Shown in pieces: positions 43,683-52,854 of a stretch of 64,000 nucleotides of DNA. The stretch is from an uncultured Clostridia bacterium (GTDB lineage: Bacteria; Bacillota; Clostridia; Lachnospirales; Cellulosilyticaceae). The position numbers were made by a program, and so were the translations under genes. The notes under the pieces are model-generated. The model did not search any database. It had not been told where the DNA came from and saw nothing but the letters and a program-made list of their open reading frames with translations. The stretch is taken from assembly GCA_937921505.1 (NCBI GenBank), contig CAKZUB010000019.1, positions 1 through 64,000 on the forward strand. The letters are read 5' to 3'. The stretch's first letter is position 1. Every line of letters begins with the position of its first letter.

Positions 43683-44813
43683 ATGCCACATATTAAAACA
43701 AGAACACGAGCCTTTGCTTGTCCAGGGAAATATATTCAAGGACCAGGAGAGATGGACAGATTAAAGGAATACACTTCTATTTATGGGAATAAGGTGTTTG
43801 TCCTAATAGACAAGTTTCTTTTTGATTCAATAGGTGAGCGCATTAAAACAAGTTATGGGGAAGACGCTGATAATCTCTATCTTGATGCTTTCTATGGAGA
43901 ATCTACAGAAAAGGAAATAGAGAGAGTAACTGAACTTGCAAAGCAAAATAAACCAAGTATTATTGTAGGAATTGGCGGGGGTAAAACATTAGATACTGCT
44001 AAAGCTGCAGCTGCTAATTTAAATTTACCAGTGATTAGTGCGCCTACAGCTGCTTCAACAGATGCACCTACTAGTGGGTTATCTGTTGTTTACACTGAAG
44101 AAGGGGAACAAACACATTGTATCTTTCATAAGTCAAATCCTGATATCGTTCTTGTAGATACTGATATTATTGTAAAGGCACCCGTACGTTTCTTAGTTTC
44201 AGGAATGGGAGATGCATTATCTACTTATTTTGAAGCAAGAGCTAATGCGGAATCTGATACTGCAAACTATGTAGGCAAAGGTTATAGAAGATGTAAAGCA
44301 GCTATGGCTATTGCTGAAATGTGTTATGAAATTTTGTTAGAAGATGGCCTCGTAGCAAAACTTGCTGCTGAAAAAGGTGTTTGCACTGAAGCTGTAGAAA
44401 ATGTTATCGAGGCCAATACTTTATTAAGCGGTGTAGGTTTTGAAAATACGGGATGTGCAGGAGGTCATGCAGTTAACGAAGGTCTTACTGTGTTAGAAGA
44501 GACTCATGGATTTTATCACGGAGAAAAGGTTGCTTTTGGGACAATATGTCAGCTTGTTCTAGAAAACAGACCCAAAGCAGAAATTGAGGAGGTTATAGCA
44601 TTTTGTCTTAGTGTAGGACTTCCAACCACATTAAAAGATTTACATGTAGAACCTACCTATGAAAAAATTATGGCAGTAGCAAAACGTGCAGCCGTAGAGG
44701 GCGGAATAGCTCATGCCGAACCTTTTAACGTTACACCTGAATTGTTTTACAATTGTATTTTAGCAACAGATGCTTTAGTAAATAATTATAAAAAGCAAAT
44801 AGGATTAATTTAA
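43683..44813 (+). CDS. iron-containing alcohol (glycerol) dehydrogenase family protein, copy B
   Basis: Homologue of 20873-22000, 376 residues, with GIGGGKTLDTAKAAA for NAD and GMGDALSTYFEA / GGHAVNEGL / HGEKVAFGT for the metal. Residues 15-65 are the most changed. Here it leads directly into the importer genes, without the two-component system found in copy A. Confidence 0.88.
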   Translation: MPHIKTRTRAFACPGKYIQGPGEMDRLKEYTSIYGNKVFVLIDKFLFDSIGERIKTSYGEDADNLYLDAFYGESTEKEIERVTELAKQNKPSIIVGIGGGKTLDTAKAAAANLNLPVISAPTAASTDAPTSGLSVVYTEEGEQTHCIFHKSNPDIVLVDTDIIVKAPVRFLVSGMGDALSTYFEARANAESDTANYVGKGYRRCKAAMAIAEMCYEILLEDGLVAKLAAEKGVCTEAVENVIEANTLLSGVGFENTGCAGGHAVNEGLTVLEETHGFYHGEKVAFGTICQLVLENRPKAEIEEVIAFCLSVGLPTTLKDLHVEPTYEKIMAVAKRAAVEGGIAHAEPFNVTPELFYNCILATDALVNNYKKQIGLI

Positions 44814-44840
44814 ATTTAAATTTAAGATGGAGGTATAATC

Positions 44841-45845
44841 ATGAAAAAACTTTTTTCTATATTAATGACGACGGTGTTAGTATTTACAATAGGGGGCTGT
44901 GCACCAAGGGAAAATACAAATCAAGCGCCACAAGGAACAGATAATAATCAAACTGAAGAACCAACAGCACAAGAACAAAGAACACTTCAAGATATTAAAG
45001 TAGGTTTTTCACAAATGGAAAATAACGGACCTTGGCGTATTGCAGAAACAAATAGTGTTAGAGGTGAGGCAGACAAAAGAGGCGTTCAACTTGTATATAC
45101 AGATGCTCAAAGTGATACAGCTAAACAAGTATCTGATGTAGAAGATTTAATTGCCCAAGGTGTAGATTACATTATTCTAGCACCAAGAGAGTATGAAGGA
45201 TTAGCGCCAGCGCTAGAATCAGCAAAAGAAGCTGGAATCCCAGTTATCTTAATAGATAGAGAAGCAAAAGGCGACTATTTAACACTTGTAGTTTCAGATT
45301 TTATTTGGGAAGGCCAGCAAGCAGGAGTACTATTAGCTGAAAAAACAGGCGGAAAAGCTAATATCGTAGAACTTAGCGGTACAGCAGGTTCATCAGTTGC
45401 AATTGATAGAGCTAATGGATTTGCAGATACGATTAAAGAATATCCTGATATGAAGATTATTTCTTCACAATCTGCAGATTTTTCAAGAGCAGAAGGACAA
45501 AAAGTTATGGAAAACATCATTCAAGCAAAAGGAAAAGACATTACAGCAGTTTATGCACACAATGATGAAATGGCAATAGGTGCTATTCAAGCGTTAAAAG
45601 CAGCAGGAATGGAACCTGGAAAAGATGTTATTGTTATCTCAATTGATGGTCAAAAAGATGCATTAAAGAGCATTATTTCAGGAGAACTATTTGCATCTAT
45701 TGAATGTAGTCCATTTTTTGGTCCAATAGCATTTGATATTATTGAGCGTCACTTAGCTGGAGAAGCTGTAGAAAAGAAAATAATTAATCTAGATAGAATA
45801 TTTACAGCTGAAAATGCTGAAGAGTTTGTAGATACAGCATACTAA
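44841..45845 (+). CDS. YtfQ-like sugar-binding lipoprotein of the importer, copy B
   Basis: A 334-residue receptor lipoprotein anchored at Cys20 (FTIGGC). The binding domain is nearly the same as copy A, so the two should bind the same sugar. The linker after the lipid anchor is unrelated (Asn/Gln/Thr-rich instead of Lys/Glu-rich). It is translated from a GGAGG site 27 bases after the dehydrogenase. Confidence 0.9.
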   Translation: MKKLFSILMTTVLVFTIGGCAPRENTNQAPQGTDNNQTEEPTAQEQRTLQDIKVGFSQMENNGPWRIAETNSVRGEADKRGVQLVYTDAQSDTAKQVSDVEDLIAQGVDYIILAPREYEGLAPALESAKEAGIPVILIDREAKGDYLTLVVSDFIWEGQQAGVLLAEKTGGKANIVELSGTAGSSVAIDRANGFADTIKEYPDMKIISSQSADFSRAEGQKVMENIIQAKGKDITAVYAHNDEMAIGAIQALKAAGMEPGKDVIVISIDGQKDALKSIISGELFASIECSPFFGPIAFDIIERHLAGEAVEKKIINLDRIFTAENAEEFVDTAY

Positions 45846-45859
45846 TAGAGGATAATTAT

Positions 45860-45884
45860 AAGAGGGGATAGCGAGTCCTCTCTT
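45860..45884 (+). terminator. intercistronic hairpin, copy B
   Basis: AAGAGGGGA (45860-45868) pairs with TCCTCTCTT (45876-45884) with one G-U pair. It is the counterpart of the hairpin at 28020-28042. The stem survives although loop and some stem bases changed, which supports a function. Confidence 0.6.
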
Positions 45885-45907
45885 ATAAATGAAAGGAGGG
45901 ACTTAAG

Positions 45908-47425
45908 TTGGATGAACATATATTGCTAGATATGAAAGGTATTAGTAAGAATTTCCCAGGTGTAAAGGCTCTAAACAGTGTAGACTTAGAGGTTAAAAAA
46001 GGTGAAGTACATGCGCTGATGGGTGAAAACGGGGCAGGTAAGTCAACATTAATAAAAGTATTAACTGGGGTCTACATTGAGGATGAAGGTGAAATTTATT
46101 TTGAAGGTCAACAAATCTTCACAAATACTACACTTCAGGCACAAAAATGTGGTATCAGTACTATTTATCAAGAATTAGACTTAATCCCAGAACTAAGCAT
46201 TTGCGAAAATGTTTTTCTAGGCAGAGAAATCATGAAAAACGGCACAATAGACTGGAAAACTACAGAAGAAAAAGCAAAAGCATTACTATTAGATATGGGT
46301 ATTAAAGTAGATGTAAGAGGTATCTTAAGCAGACAAAGCACTGCTATGCAGCAAATGGTATCAATCGCGAGAGCAATATCTATTAATGCAAGATTGGTTG
46401 TAATGGATGAACCTACCTCTTCTTTGGATGATAAAGAAGTAAAAGTCTTATTTAATGTTATAAAAAAATTAAAAGCACAAGATATTTCAGTTATATTTAT
46501 TAGTCATAGACTAGATGAAATTTTTGAAATATGTGATGCTATCACTATCTTAAAAGATGGTGAACGTGTTGGTTATTCAGCGATAAAAGATATTACAAAA
46601 CTAGAATTAGTTTCTAAAATGATTGGAAAAGATGCATCCAAAATTATATCCAGGAAAAAAAGTTATAACAAAGATAAGAAAAGCAATGAAAATATTATAG
46701 AAACTAAAAATATTGTGCGTGAACCTAAGGTAAGAGGTATTGATATTGAAGTAAAAAAAGGCGAGGTAGTAGGACTCGCTGGTTTACTTGGATCAGGCCG
46801 AACAGAACTTGTAAGATTAATTTTTGGTGCAGATGCACCTCAAAGTGGTGAAGTTTATATTAATGGAGAAAAAGTTAGACTAAATCTGCCAAAAGATGCA
46901 ATTAGGAAGGGACTAGGTTTTACACCAGAAGACAGAAAAATAGAAGGTATTATTCCTCATATGTCTGTTAAGGAGAATATCACATTAGCGATGCTCCCTA
47001 GACTTACAAAAATGGGTGTAGTATCAAGAAAAGAACAAGAAAAAATAGTTAATAAATATATAGAGGCACTAAAGATTAAAACACCTCATATGAATCAAGC
47101 AGTAAGAAATCTAAGCGGAGGTAACCAGCAAAAGGTTATTTTAGCAAGATGGTTATGCATGAATCCAGAACTATTGATTTTGGATGAGCCAACCCGAGGG
47201 ATTGATGTAGGTGCTAAAACAGAAATACTGGATTTAATAGAAAAGCTCGCAGACGATAATATCAGTGTACTTATGGTTTCATCTGAGATAGAAGAACTCA
47301 TGCATGCTTGTGACAGAATAGCAGTCATAAGAGATGGTAAAAAAGTAGGAGAATTATATGCAGAAGAAATTGGTGAAGAGGCTATTATGAATTCAATTGC
47401 TGAAGGCAGCAACTCATTTGCATAA
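45908..47425 (+). CDS. sugar ABC transporter ATP-binding protein (YtfR/RbsA type), copy B
   Basis: A 505-residue double ABC ATPase equivalent to 28068-29585, with GENGAGKST, LVVMDEPTSSLDD, LSGGNQQKV and LLILDEPTRGIDVG. TTG start after AAAGGAGGG, as in copy A. Confidence 0.93.
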   Translation: MDEHILLDMKGISKNFPGVKALNSVDLEVKKGEVHALMGENGAGKSTLIKVLTGVYIEDEGEIYFEGQQIFTNTTLQAQKCGISTIYQELDLIPELSICENVFLGREIMKNGTIDWKTTEEKAKALLLDMGIKVDVRGILSRQSTAMQQMVSIARAISINARLVVMDEPTSSLDDKEVKVLFNVIKKLKAQDISVIFISHRLDEIFEICDAITILKDGERVGYSAIKDITKLELVSKMIGKDASKIISRKKSYNKDKKSNENIIETKNIVREPKVRGIDIEVKKGEVVGLAGLLGSGRTELVRLIFGADAPQSGEVYINGEKVRLNLPKDAIRKGLGFTPEDRKIEGIIPHMSVKENITLAMLPRLTKMGVVSRKEQEKIVNKYIEALKIKTPHMNQAVRNLSGGNQQKVILARWLCMNPELLILDEPTRGIDVGAKTEILDLIEKLADDNISVLMVSSEIEELMHACDRIAVIRDGKKVGELYAEEIGEEAIMNSIAEGSNSFA

Positions 47426-47443
47426 AGGAAAGAAGGTCGCAAT

Positions 47444-48394
47444 ATGGAGAGTAGTAAAAAAACTTACCAAGATATAGAGTGGAAGTTATTATTTAACAAA
47501 TATGCAACACCTATACTATTAGTTTTACTTATTAGTTTTAATGCTGTATTCACACCAAACTTTGCAAATGTTAATACAATGTGGAACATATTAATTCAAA
47601 TGACCACTATTCTTTTAACAGCATTAGGTATGACTTTAGTTATTGCATCAGGCGGTATAGATATTTCGGTAGGATCAATTATGGCAATATCCTCTATTGT
47701 AACAGCCCGAACTTTAGGGTTTGGAGTGCTTCAGGCTATCATTTGCGGGTTGCTGGTTTCTGCATTATGTGGACTATTTATTGGACTTATTATTGCAAGA
47801 TTTAAGATACAGCCTATTATTGTAACGTTACCTATGATGATTGGTATAAGAGGAATAGCTCAGGTTATTAACAATTCTCAACTTTTAAATTTTGATAATC
47901 CTGAATTCTCTTTTATTGGGACTTATAGGTTTGTAGGCAATGTCCCTATACAAGTATTAATAATGACAATTATTGCTTCTGCTGTCTATTTTATAGCTAA
48001 TAAAATGTCTTTTGGCCGTTATGTTCAAGCAATGGGAGACAACTATAAAGCGTCAAGGTTAACAGGAATAAATACTTTTCTAGTTACAATAGGTATTTAT
48101 ATGACTTCGGCAACACTCGCAGGTTTTGCAGGTATTATTGAAACAGCACGTCTATCTGCAGCAGACGCAAATGCTATAGGAAGACTAATGGAACTTGATG
48201 CTATTGCAGCAGTTGCAGTTGGGGGAACACCGATGAATGGTGGGCGGCCTAATATCATTGGGACTATTTTTGGAGTTTTAATTATTCAAATTATAACTGT
48301 AGCAGTGAATATGAATAATATTCCTTTTACTTATTCTTTAGTACTAAAAGCCATAGTCATCATTCTGGCACTTTGGGTACGAAGAGACAAATAG
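47444..48394 (+). CDS. sugar ABC transporter permease (YtfT type), copy B
   Basis: A 316-residue membrane subunit equivalent to 29604-30569, with ALGMTLVIASGGIDISVGSI and DAIAAVAVGGTPMNGGRPNI. The N-terminal cytoplasmic tail is shorter and unrelated, while the helices are conserved. Confidence 0.9.
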   Translation: MESSKKTYQDIEWKLLFNKYATPILLVLLISFNAVFTPNFANVNTMWNILIQMTTILLTALGMTLVIASGGIDISVGSIMAISSIVTARTLGFGVLQAIICGLLVSALCGLFIGLIIARFKIQPIIVTLPMMIGIRGIAQVINNSQLLNFDNPEFSFIGTYRFVGNVPIQVLIMTIIASAVYFIANKMSFGRYVQAMGDNYKASRLTGINTFLVTIGIYMTSATLAGFAGIIETARLSAADANAIGRLMELDAIAAVAVGGTPMNGGRPNIIGTIFGVLIIQIITVAVNMNNIPFTYSLVLKAIVIILALWVRRDK

Positions 48395-48409
48395 AAAGAA
48401 GGTAAGCAG

Positions 48410-49390
48410 ATGGATAAAATAAATAGGGCAGCGAATAAGATTAAATCATTTAGATTACCAAAAGGAGAGGGCGCTTTAATTACATTTCTCATATTGTTTG
48501 CTTTTGCAACTTTTAGATATGAGCAATTTTTTACTTTGTTAAATTTGAAAAATGTTTTAAGACAAGTAAGTATGCTAGGTTTTGTAGCGATTGGAATGAC
48601 TTTTGTAATTTTAATAGGTGGTATTGATTTATCAGTAGGTTCTACTTTAGCTGTAGCTGGTGTGGTAGCAGCAAGAGTTTCTTCCTATGGAGTAGGGATT
48701 TCTATCATTATACCTGTCCTAATAGGTATTACATTTGGTGTTGTTAATGGCTTATTAGTAACTAAACTGAGAATCGTTCCATTTATAGCCACTTTGGCAA
48801 CAATGTTGGGTATTAGGGGAATAGCATACATTGCAACAGGGGAGCTGTCAGTCGGAGCTGGCTCAGCATCACCAGGGTTTATTCAGCTAGGAAGAGGATT
48901 CGCTTTAGGAATTCCTATCCCTGCTATATTATTTATTTTAGCAATAATAATAGCAGTAATAGTCTCTAAGAAAACTAAGTTTGGTCGATATGTATACGCT
49001 GTTGGAGGTAATGAAGAGGCAGCGAAAATGATGGGATTAAAGGTTCATAACATTAAAATACTAGTCTATGCAATAAGTGGCGCGCTATCCGCTTTTGCAG
49101 GAGTTATTTTAACATCAAGATTAGGTGCAGGACAACCAGTAGCTGGAGATGGTTGGGAACTAACAGCCATAGCAGCGACAGTTATTGGAGGGACCCTTAT
49201 AACAGGTGGCGTTGGGAGATTTACGGGGACTCTTTACGGTGTTCTTATTACTGGACTTATTCAAAATATGTTTAATATGCAGGGTAATTTAAATGTATGG
49301 TGGCAAAATATTTTAATGGGAGCTATCTTATTAGGCGTTGTTATTGCACAGTCGAAAGCAGGTAAGATTGGGGAAGGTCTAAAGGCTTAG
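48410..49390 (+). CDS. sugar ABC transporter permease (YjfF type), copy B
   Basis: A 326-residue membrane subunit equivalent to 30585-31574, with AIGMTFVILIGGIDLSVGST and WELTAIAATVIGGTLITGGV. Differences concentrate in the N-terminal tail and the last ten residues. Confidence 0.9.
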   Translation: MDKINRAANKIKSFRLPKGEGALITFLILFAFATFRYEQFFTLLNLKNVLRQVSMLGFVAIGMTFVILIGGIDLSVGSTLAVAGVVAARVSSYGVGISIIIPVLIGITFGVVNGLLVTKLRIVPFIATLATMLGIRGIAYIATGELSVGAGSASPGFIQLGRGFALGIPIPAILFILAIIIAVIVSKKTKFGRYVYAVGGNEEAAKMMGLKVHNIKILVYAISGALSAFAGVILTSRLGAGQPVAGDGWELTAIAATVIGGTLITGGVGRFTGTLYGVLITGLIQNMFNMQGNLNVWWQNILMGAILLGVVIAQSKAGKIGEGLKA

Positions 49391-49449
49391 AAGTAGCATA
49401 TCAAAACAAATAAAAAATTAAAGAAGTATTTATAAGAAGAGGTGAATTA

Positions 49450-50985
49450 ATGCAGGCATTAATTGGTATAGATATAGGAACTACGGGGACAAAAGCTGCA
49501 ATTTTTGATGAAGAGGGGAATCTTTTAGCCCAAAGTTATGTTGAAAGTAATCTGTATTACCCAAGGCCAGGTTGGGTGGAACAAAACCCAGAAGAGTTTT
49601 ATGATACAACGCTGCAAACAATTAAGGACATTGTAAGTAAAACCAATATACAACCAAAAGATGTAAAGGTAATTTGCATTGATGGTCAAATGGCTGGCAT
49701 ACTGGGTATTGACGCTGACTACGAACCTATTACAAGATATGATTCATGGCTTGATAATCGATGTAGTCAATATGTAGAACATATTAAGAGAAATTATGAA
49801 GATGAAGTTATGAAAACTTCTGGTTTACCATCAACAGTAGCCCATTGTGCAAAAATATTATGGTGGAAAAATGAAGAACCAGAAATCTATCAAAGAATTG
49901 AAAAGTTCATTCAGCCTGCCGCATTTGTAGCTGGAAAGATGGTAGGTCTAAAAGGAAAAGAGGCATTCATAGATTATACTTATCTGCATTTTACAGGATT
50001 ATATGATGCAGCAACTACACAGTGGTCAGAGAAACTCCTAAAAGCATTTGATATTGACAGGTCCAAGATGCCTGAAATAGTTGAACCTTGGAAGGTAATA
50101 GGTACACTAACTCAGGATGTAGCAAGTGAATGCGGATTAACAACAAGAACAGCAGTAGTAGCAGGTATGGGAGATCAAGCAGCTGGCTTTTTAGGGGCAG
50201 GGCTTGTTGAACCAGGACTAATCGTTGATGTAGCTGGAACAGCAAGTGTTTTTGCTTGTTGTGTAGACAACTTTAACCCAGATTTAAAATATAAAACTTT
50301 ATTATTCCCAAAAGCAGCTTCTAAGGGACTATGGTTTCCACATGCTTATATCGGCGGCGGCGGATTATGTCTAAGATGGTTTAGAGATGGTATCGTTCAG
50401 CCTTCAAAAGAGCAGCTAGAAGAAGCATATAATATGTTTAATGAAGAAGCTAAAGATGTTAGACCGGGGACAGATGGGCTGCTCTTTGTACCACACTTAG
50501 GAGGCAGAAACTATCCTTATAATAATGAAGTAAGAGGTACATGGGCTGGTTTTAGCTGGGGACATGAAAGAAAACATTTTTATAAAAGTATGCTAGAAGC
50601 TATAGCTTATGAATATTACTATTATTTATCCATTGAAAAAGAACTCTTTAAGGATATGCAGTTTAAAGAAGTAAGAGTAATAGGCGGAGGCAGCAAGAGC
50701 CAACTATTTAATCAAATAAAAGCAGATGTTTTAGGCATTCCATATGTTCAGCTTTCTAGAACAGAGGTAGGCGTACTAGGCTCTGCTATATGTGCAGGGT
50801 ATGGCGTAGGCATCTATAAAGATATGGAAAAAACAGCTAAAGCATTTGTTACTACCAAAAACCGCATAGAGCCTAACGAAAAAAATACAAAAGTTTATCA
50901 AGAGTATGCCAATGTATACTTAGAAATGATACAAACGATGGAGCCAATCTATAAAAAACTTTATGAGTTAAATAATAGGCCATAA
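49450..50985 (+). CDS. FGGY-family sugar kinase (xylulokinase-like), copy B
   Basis: A 511-residue kinase equivalent to 31633-33168, with IGIDIGTTGTKAAIF, YDSWLDNRC and VAGMGDQAAGFLGAG. It starts with ATG where copy A uses GTG. The spacer after it carries remnants of genes that copy A still has. Confidence 0.88.
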   Translation: MQALIGIDIGTTGTKAAIFDEEGNLLAQSYVESNLYYPRPGWVEQNPEEFYDTTLQTIKDIVSKTNIQPKDVKVICIDGQMAGILGIDADYEPITRYDSWLDNRCSQYVEHIKRNYEDEVMKTSGLPSTVAHCAKILWWKNEEPEIYQRIEKFIQPAAFVAGKMVGLKGKEAFIDYTYLHFTGLYDAATTQWSEKLLKAFDIDRSKMPEIVEPWKVIGTLTQDVASECGLTTRTAVVAGMGDQAAGFLGAGLVEPGLIVDVAGTASVFACCVDNFNPDLKYKTLLFPKAASKGLWFPHAYIGGGGLCLRWFRDGIVQPSKEQLEEAYNMFNEEAKDVRPGTDGLLFVPHLGGRNYPYNNEVRGTWAGFSWGHERKHFYKSMLEAIAYEYYYYLSIEKELFKDMQFKEVRVIGGGSKSQLFNQIKADVLGIPYVQLSRTEVGVLGSAICAGYGVGIYKDMEKTAKAFVTTKNRIEPNEKNTKVYQEYANVYLEMIQTMEPIYKKLYELNNRP

Positions 50986-51023
50986 TATTTTCACAAAGAC
51001 CTCAATTATTTAAAACATCGACA

Positions 51024-51045
51024 CCTGAAAAATATAAGAATTTAT
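51024..51045 (+). pseudogene. 22-base remnant of the glycyl radical enzyme gene
   Basis: This stretch matches 36911-36932, near the 3' end of the copy A glycyl radical gene (codons for KPDKYKNL), at 21 of 22 bases. It is in the same relative place, between the kinase and dehydrogenase 1. Just before it, TTTTCACAAAGAC (50988-51000) resembles the sequence after the copy A cupin gene. This suggests that copy B once held these genes and lost them by deletion. Confidence 0.55.
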
Positions 51046-51078
51046 CAATTAAAACTCAATCAATAAGGAGGAGTAAAC

Positions 51079-52134
51079 ATGAAAGCAGCAGTATATTATG
51101 GAATTGAAGATATACGTATTGAAGAAATAGACAAGCCTCAAATAAGCCAAGATGAGATTCTTATTAAAGTAAAAGCGTGTGCAGTATGCGGAACAGATTT
51201 GCGTATTTATAAGTTCGGTCATTTTAAGATACCAGAAGGAGATAAGAGAATTTTAGGTCATGAGATAGCTGGGGAAATAGTAGAAGTAGGCACCAATGTA
51301 AAAAATTATCATGTAGGCCAGAGGGTGACCGTACCACCTAACGTTGGATGCGGACATTGTAAGATGTGTAAGCTCGGATTTAACCAGCTATGCACAGACT
51401 ATGAAGCATTTGGGATCAGCTGGAATGGTGGATTTGCAGAATATATGAAAGTACCGGCTCTGGCTGTTGAGGCAGGTAATATTATAGAAATTCCAGATAG
51501 TTTGTCTTATGAGGAGGCAGCCTTATGTGAGCCACTGTCTTGCTGCTATAACAGCTATCAGGCAGTGGATACAAAGCCAGGCGAAAGTGTTGTAATTATA
51601 GGTGCAGGTCCAATCGGTGTACTTCATGCAATGATTAATAAAATTGCTGGTGCAACAAAAGTTATGATGGTTGATATTATAGACAGCAGGCTAGAAGAGG
51701 TAAAAGCAATTGGTGTTGCTGATGTCCTCATCAATTCTCAAACAGAAGATTTGAAAGCAAGAGTGCTTGAAGAAACAAATGGACATGGAGCTGATATCGT
51801 TATTACAGCAAACAGCGTACCAGCTATTCAGCAGCTTGCTTTAGAAATAGCAGCCGTACATGGAAGAATCAGTTTGTTTGGCGGTATGCCAAAAGGAAAA
51901 GAGCATGTTACCCTTAATACAAATCTTATTCATTATAAAGAGTTAAAGGTAGTAGGGACAACAGGTTCTAGTTTACAGCACGTTATAGATTCAATTGCAA
52001 TTGCTGCATCAGATCGAATGGATTTAAAACCAGTTGTGACTGGAAGATTTAAAATTGGTGATGCAAAAGAAGCGTTTGCTTATGCAGCAAGTGGAGAAGG
52101 TTTGAAAGCTGTAATTGTAAGTGATGACTTATAA
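51079..52134 (+). CDS. zinc-dependent medium-chain dehydrogenase 1, copy B
   Basis: A 351-residue enzyme equivalent to 37062-38117, with CAVCGTD, GHEIAGE, CGHCKMCKLGFNQLC and VIIGAGPIGVLHAM all intact. ATG 51079 follows AAGGAGGAG. It is the last intact gene of cluster B. Confidence 0.9.
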   Translation: MKAAVYYGIEDIRIEEIDKPQISQDEILIKVKACAVCGTDLRIYKFGHFKIPEGDKRILGHEIAGEIVEVGTNVKNYHVGQRVTVPPNVGCGHCKMCKLGFNQLCTDYEAFGISWNGGFAEYMKVPALAVEAGNIIEIPDSLSYEEAALCEPLSCCYNSYQAVDTKPGESVVIIGAGPIGVLHAMINKIAGATKVMMVDIIDSRLEEVKAIGVADVLINSQTEDLKARVLEETNGHGADIVITANSVPAIQQLALEIAAVHGRISLFGGMPKGKEHVTLNTNLIHYKELKVVGTTGSSLQHVIDSIAIAASDRMDLKPVVTGRFKIGDAKEAFAYAASGEGLKAVIVSDDL

Positions 52135-52155
52135 AAACTTGAAGGGAGAACTAAA

Positions 52156-52571
52156 ATGAGCAATATGAAAGCAGCAGTGCTTCATGCCCCTTGGGATTTA
52201 AGAATAGAGGATGTAAAGAAACCCGAAATAAGCAAGGCAAATGAAGTGCTTGTAAGACATGGGAATTTTGTGTTGGAGGAAATTACGGTCAGTGTGAAGA
52301 CTACGACTTTATTAGGTCAAGACGTGAAGGGGCTTTTGCAGAATATGTTGTGGCACCTGCTGTCGTAACCCTTCATGGTATGAGAAAAGTTAAAATTAAT
52401 CAAGGGCAAACAGTTGTTCTTTTAGGCTGTGGGCCTATAGGGCAAATCGCAGTACAGTTTGCAAAGATTATGGGTGCAACTAAGGTTATTGCAGTTGATA
52501 TTTTAGGTGAAAAGTTAGAGGAAGTATTGAATTTTAATAAGATAATATTCTTTAGTGAGCGACAAGGATAA
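52156..52571 (+). pseudogene. deleted pseudogene of zinc dehydrogenase 2, copy B
   Basis: The start, ribosome site and first 33 codons match the 38138 gene. At least four internal deletions follow and reduce 1056 bases to about 416. Lost parts include the catalytic Cys, most of the structural zinc region, a 63-base piece and nearly the whole C-terminal half. The frame is broken at 52368 and reopens into the NAD motif LGCGPIGQIAVQFAK and the last codons (LNFNKII). The 63-base loss falls between two near-identical GTTGTAG(C/A)ACC repeats present in the intact copy. No function is expected. Confidence 0.9.
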
Positions 52572-52854
52572 AAATAGAATACAATGCAACCGAAAAAACT
52601 TATACAGGGTTTATGTTATATAATAGAAAATGTATGAGTTTTCTTCAGTTATGGGAAGACGCAGCAGAAAGATTACTGCTTTAGAAAAAGAGAGAGACAT
52701 TTGAGAATAGTATAATTGAATTAAATTTCTGGATTTTTAAGTGTGAACGGGTATAATAATATATATAATAAGCAACCTAATTGTTGGGCTGTAATAAACA
52801 ATTAGGAAAAGATTTATTGGCAAACAAGAGATAAAAATAAATGAGGAGATAGAG
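52572..52854 (+). other. intergenic leader before the zinc-ribbon/pullulanase genes
   Basis: No gene is visible. A candidate -10 box TATAAT lies at 52752-52757. A hairpin CCTAATTGTT / AACAATTAGG (52776-52785 with 52797-52806) in the presumed leader has no T-tail. No clear terminator for cluster B was found. Confidence 0.4.

Noticed and set aside
11147-52571. Cluster as a known myo-inositol pathway
   Set aside because: No IolG, IolE, IolD, IolB or IolC-like genes are present. The aldolase is of the KDPG type and the kinases are FGGY type.
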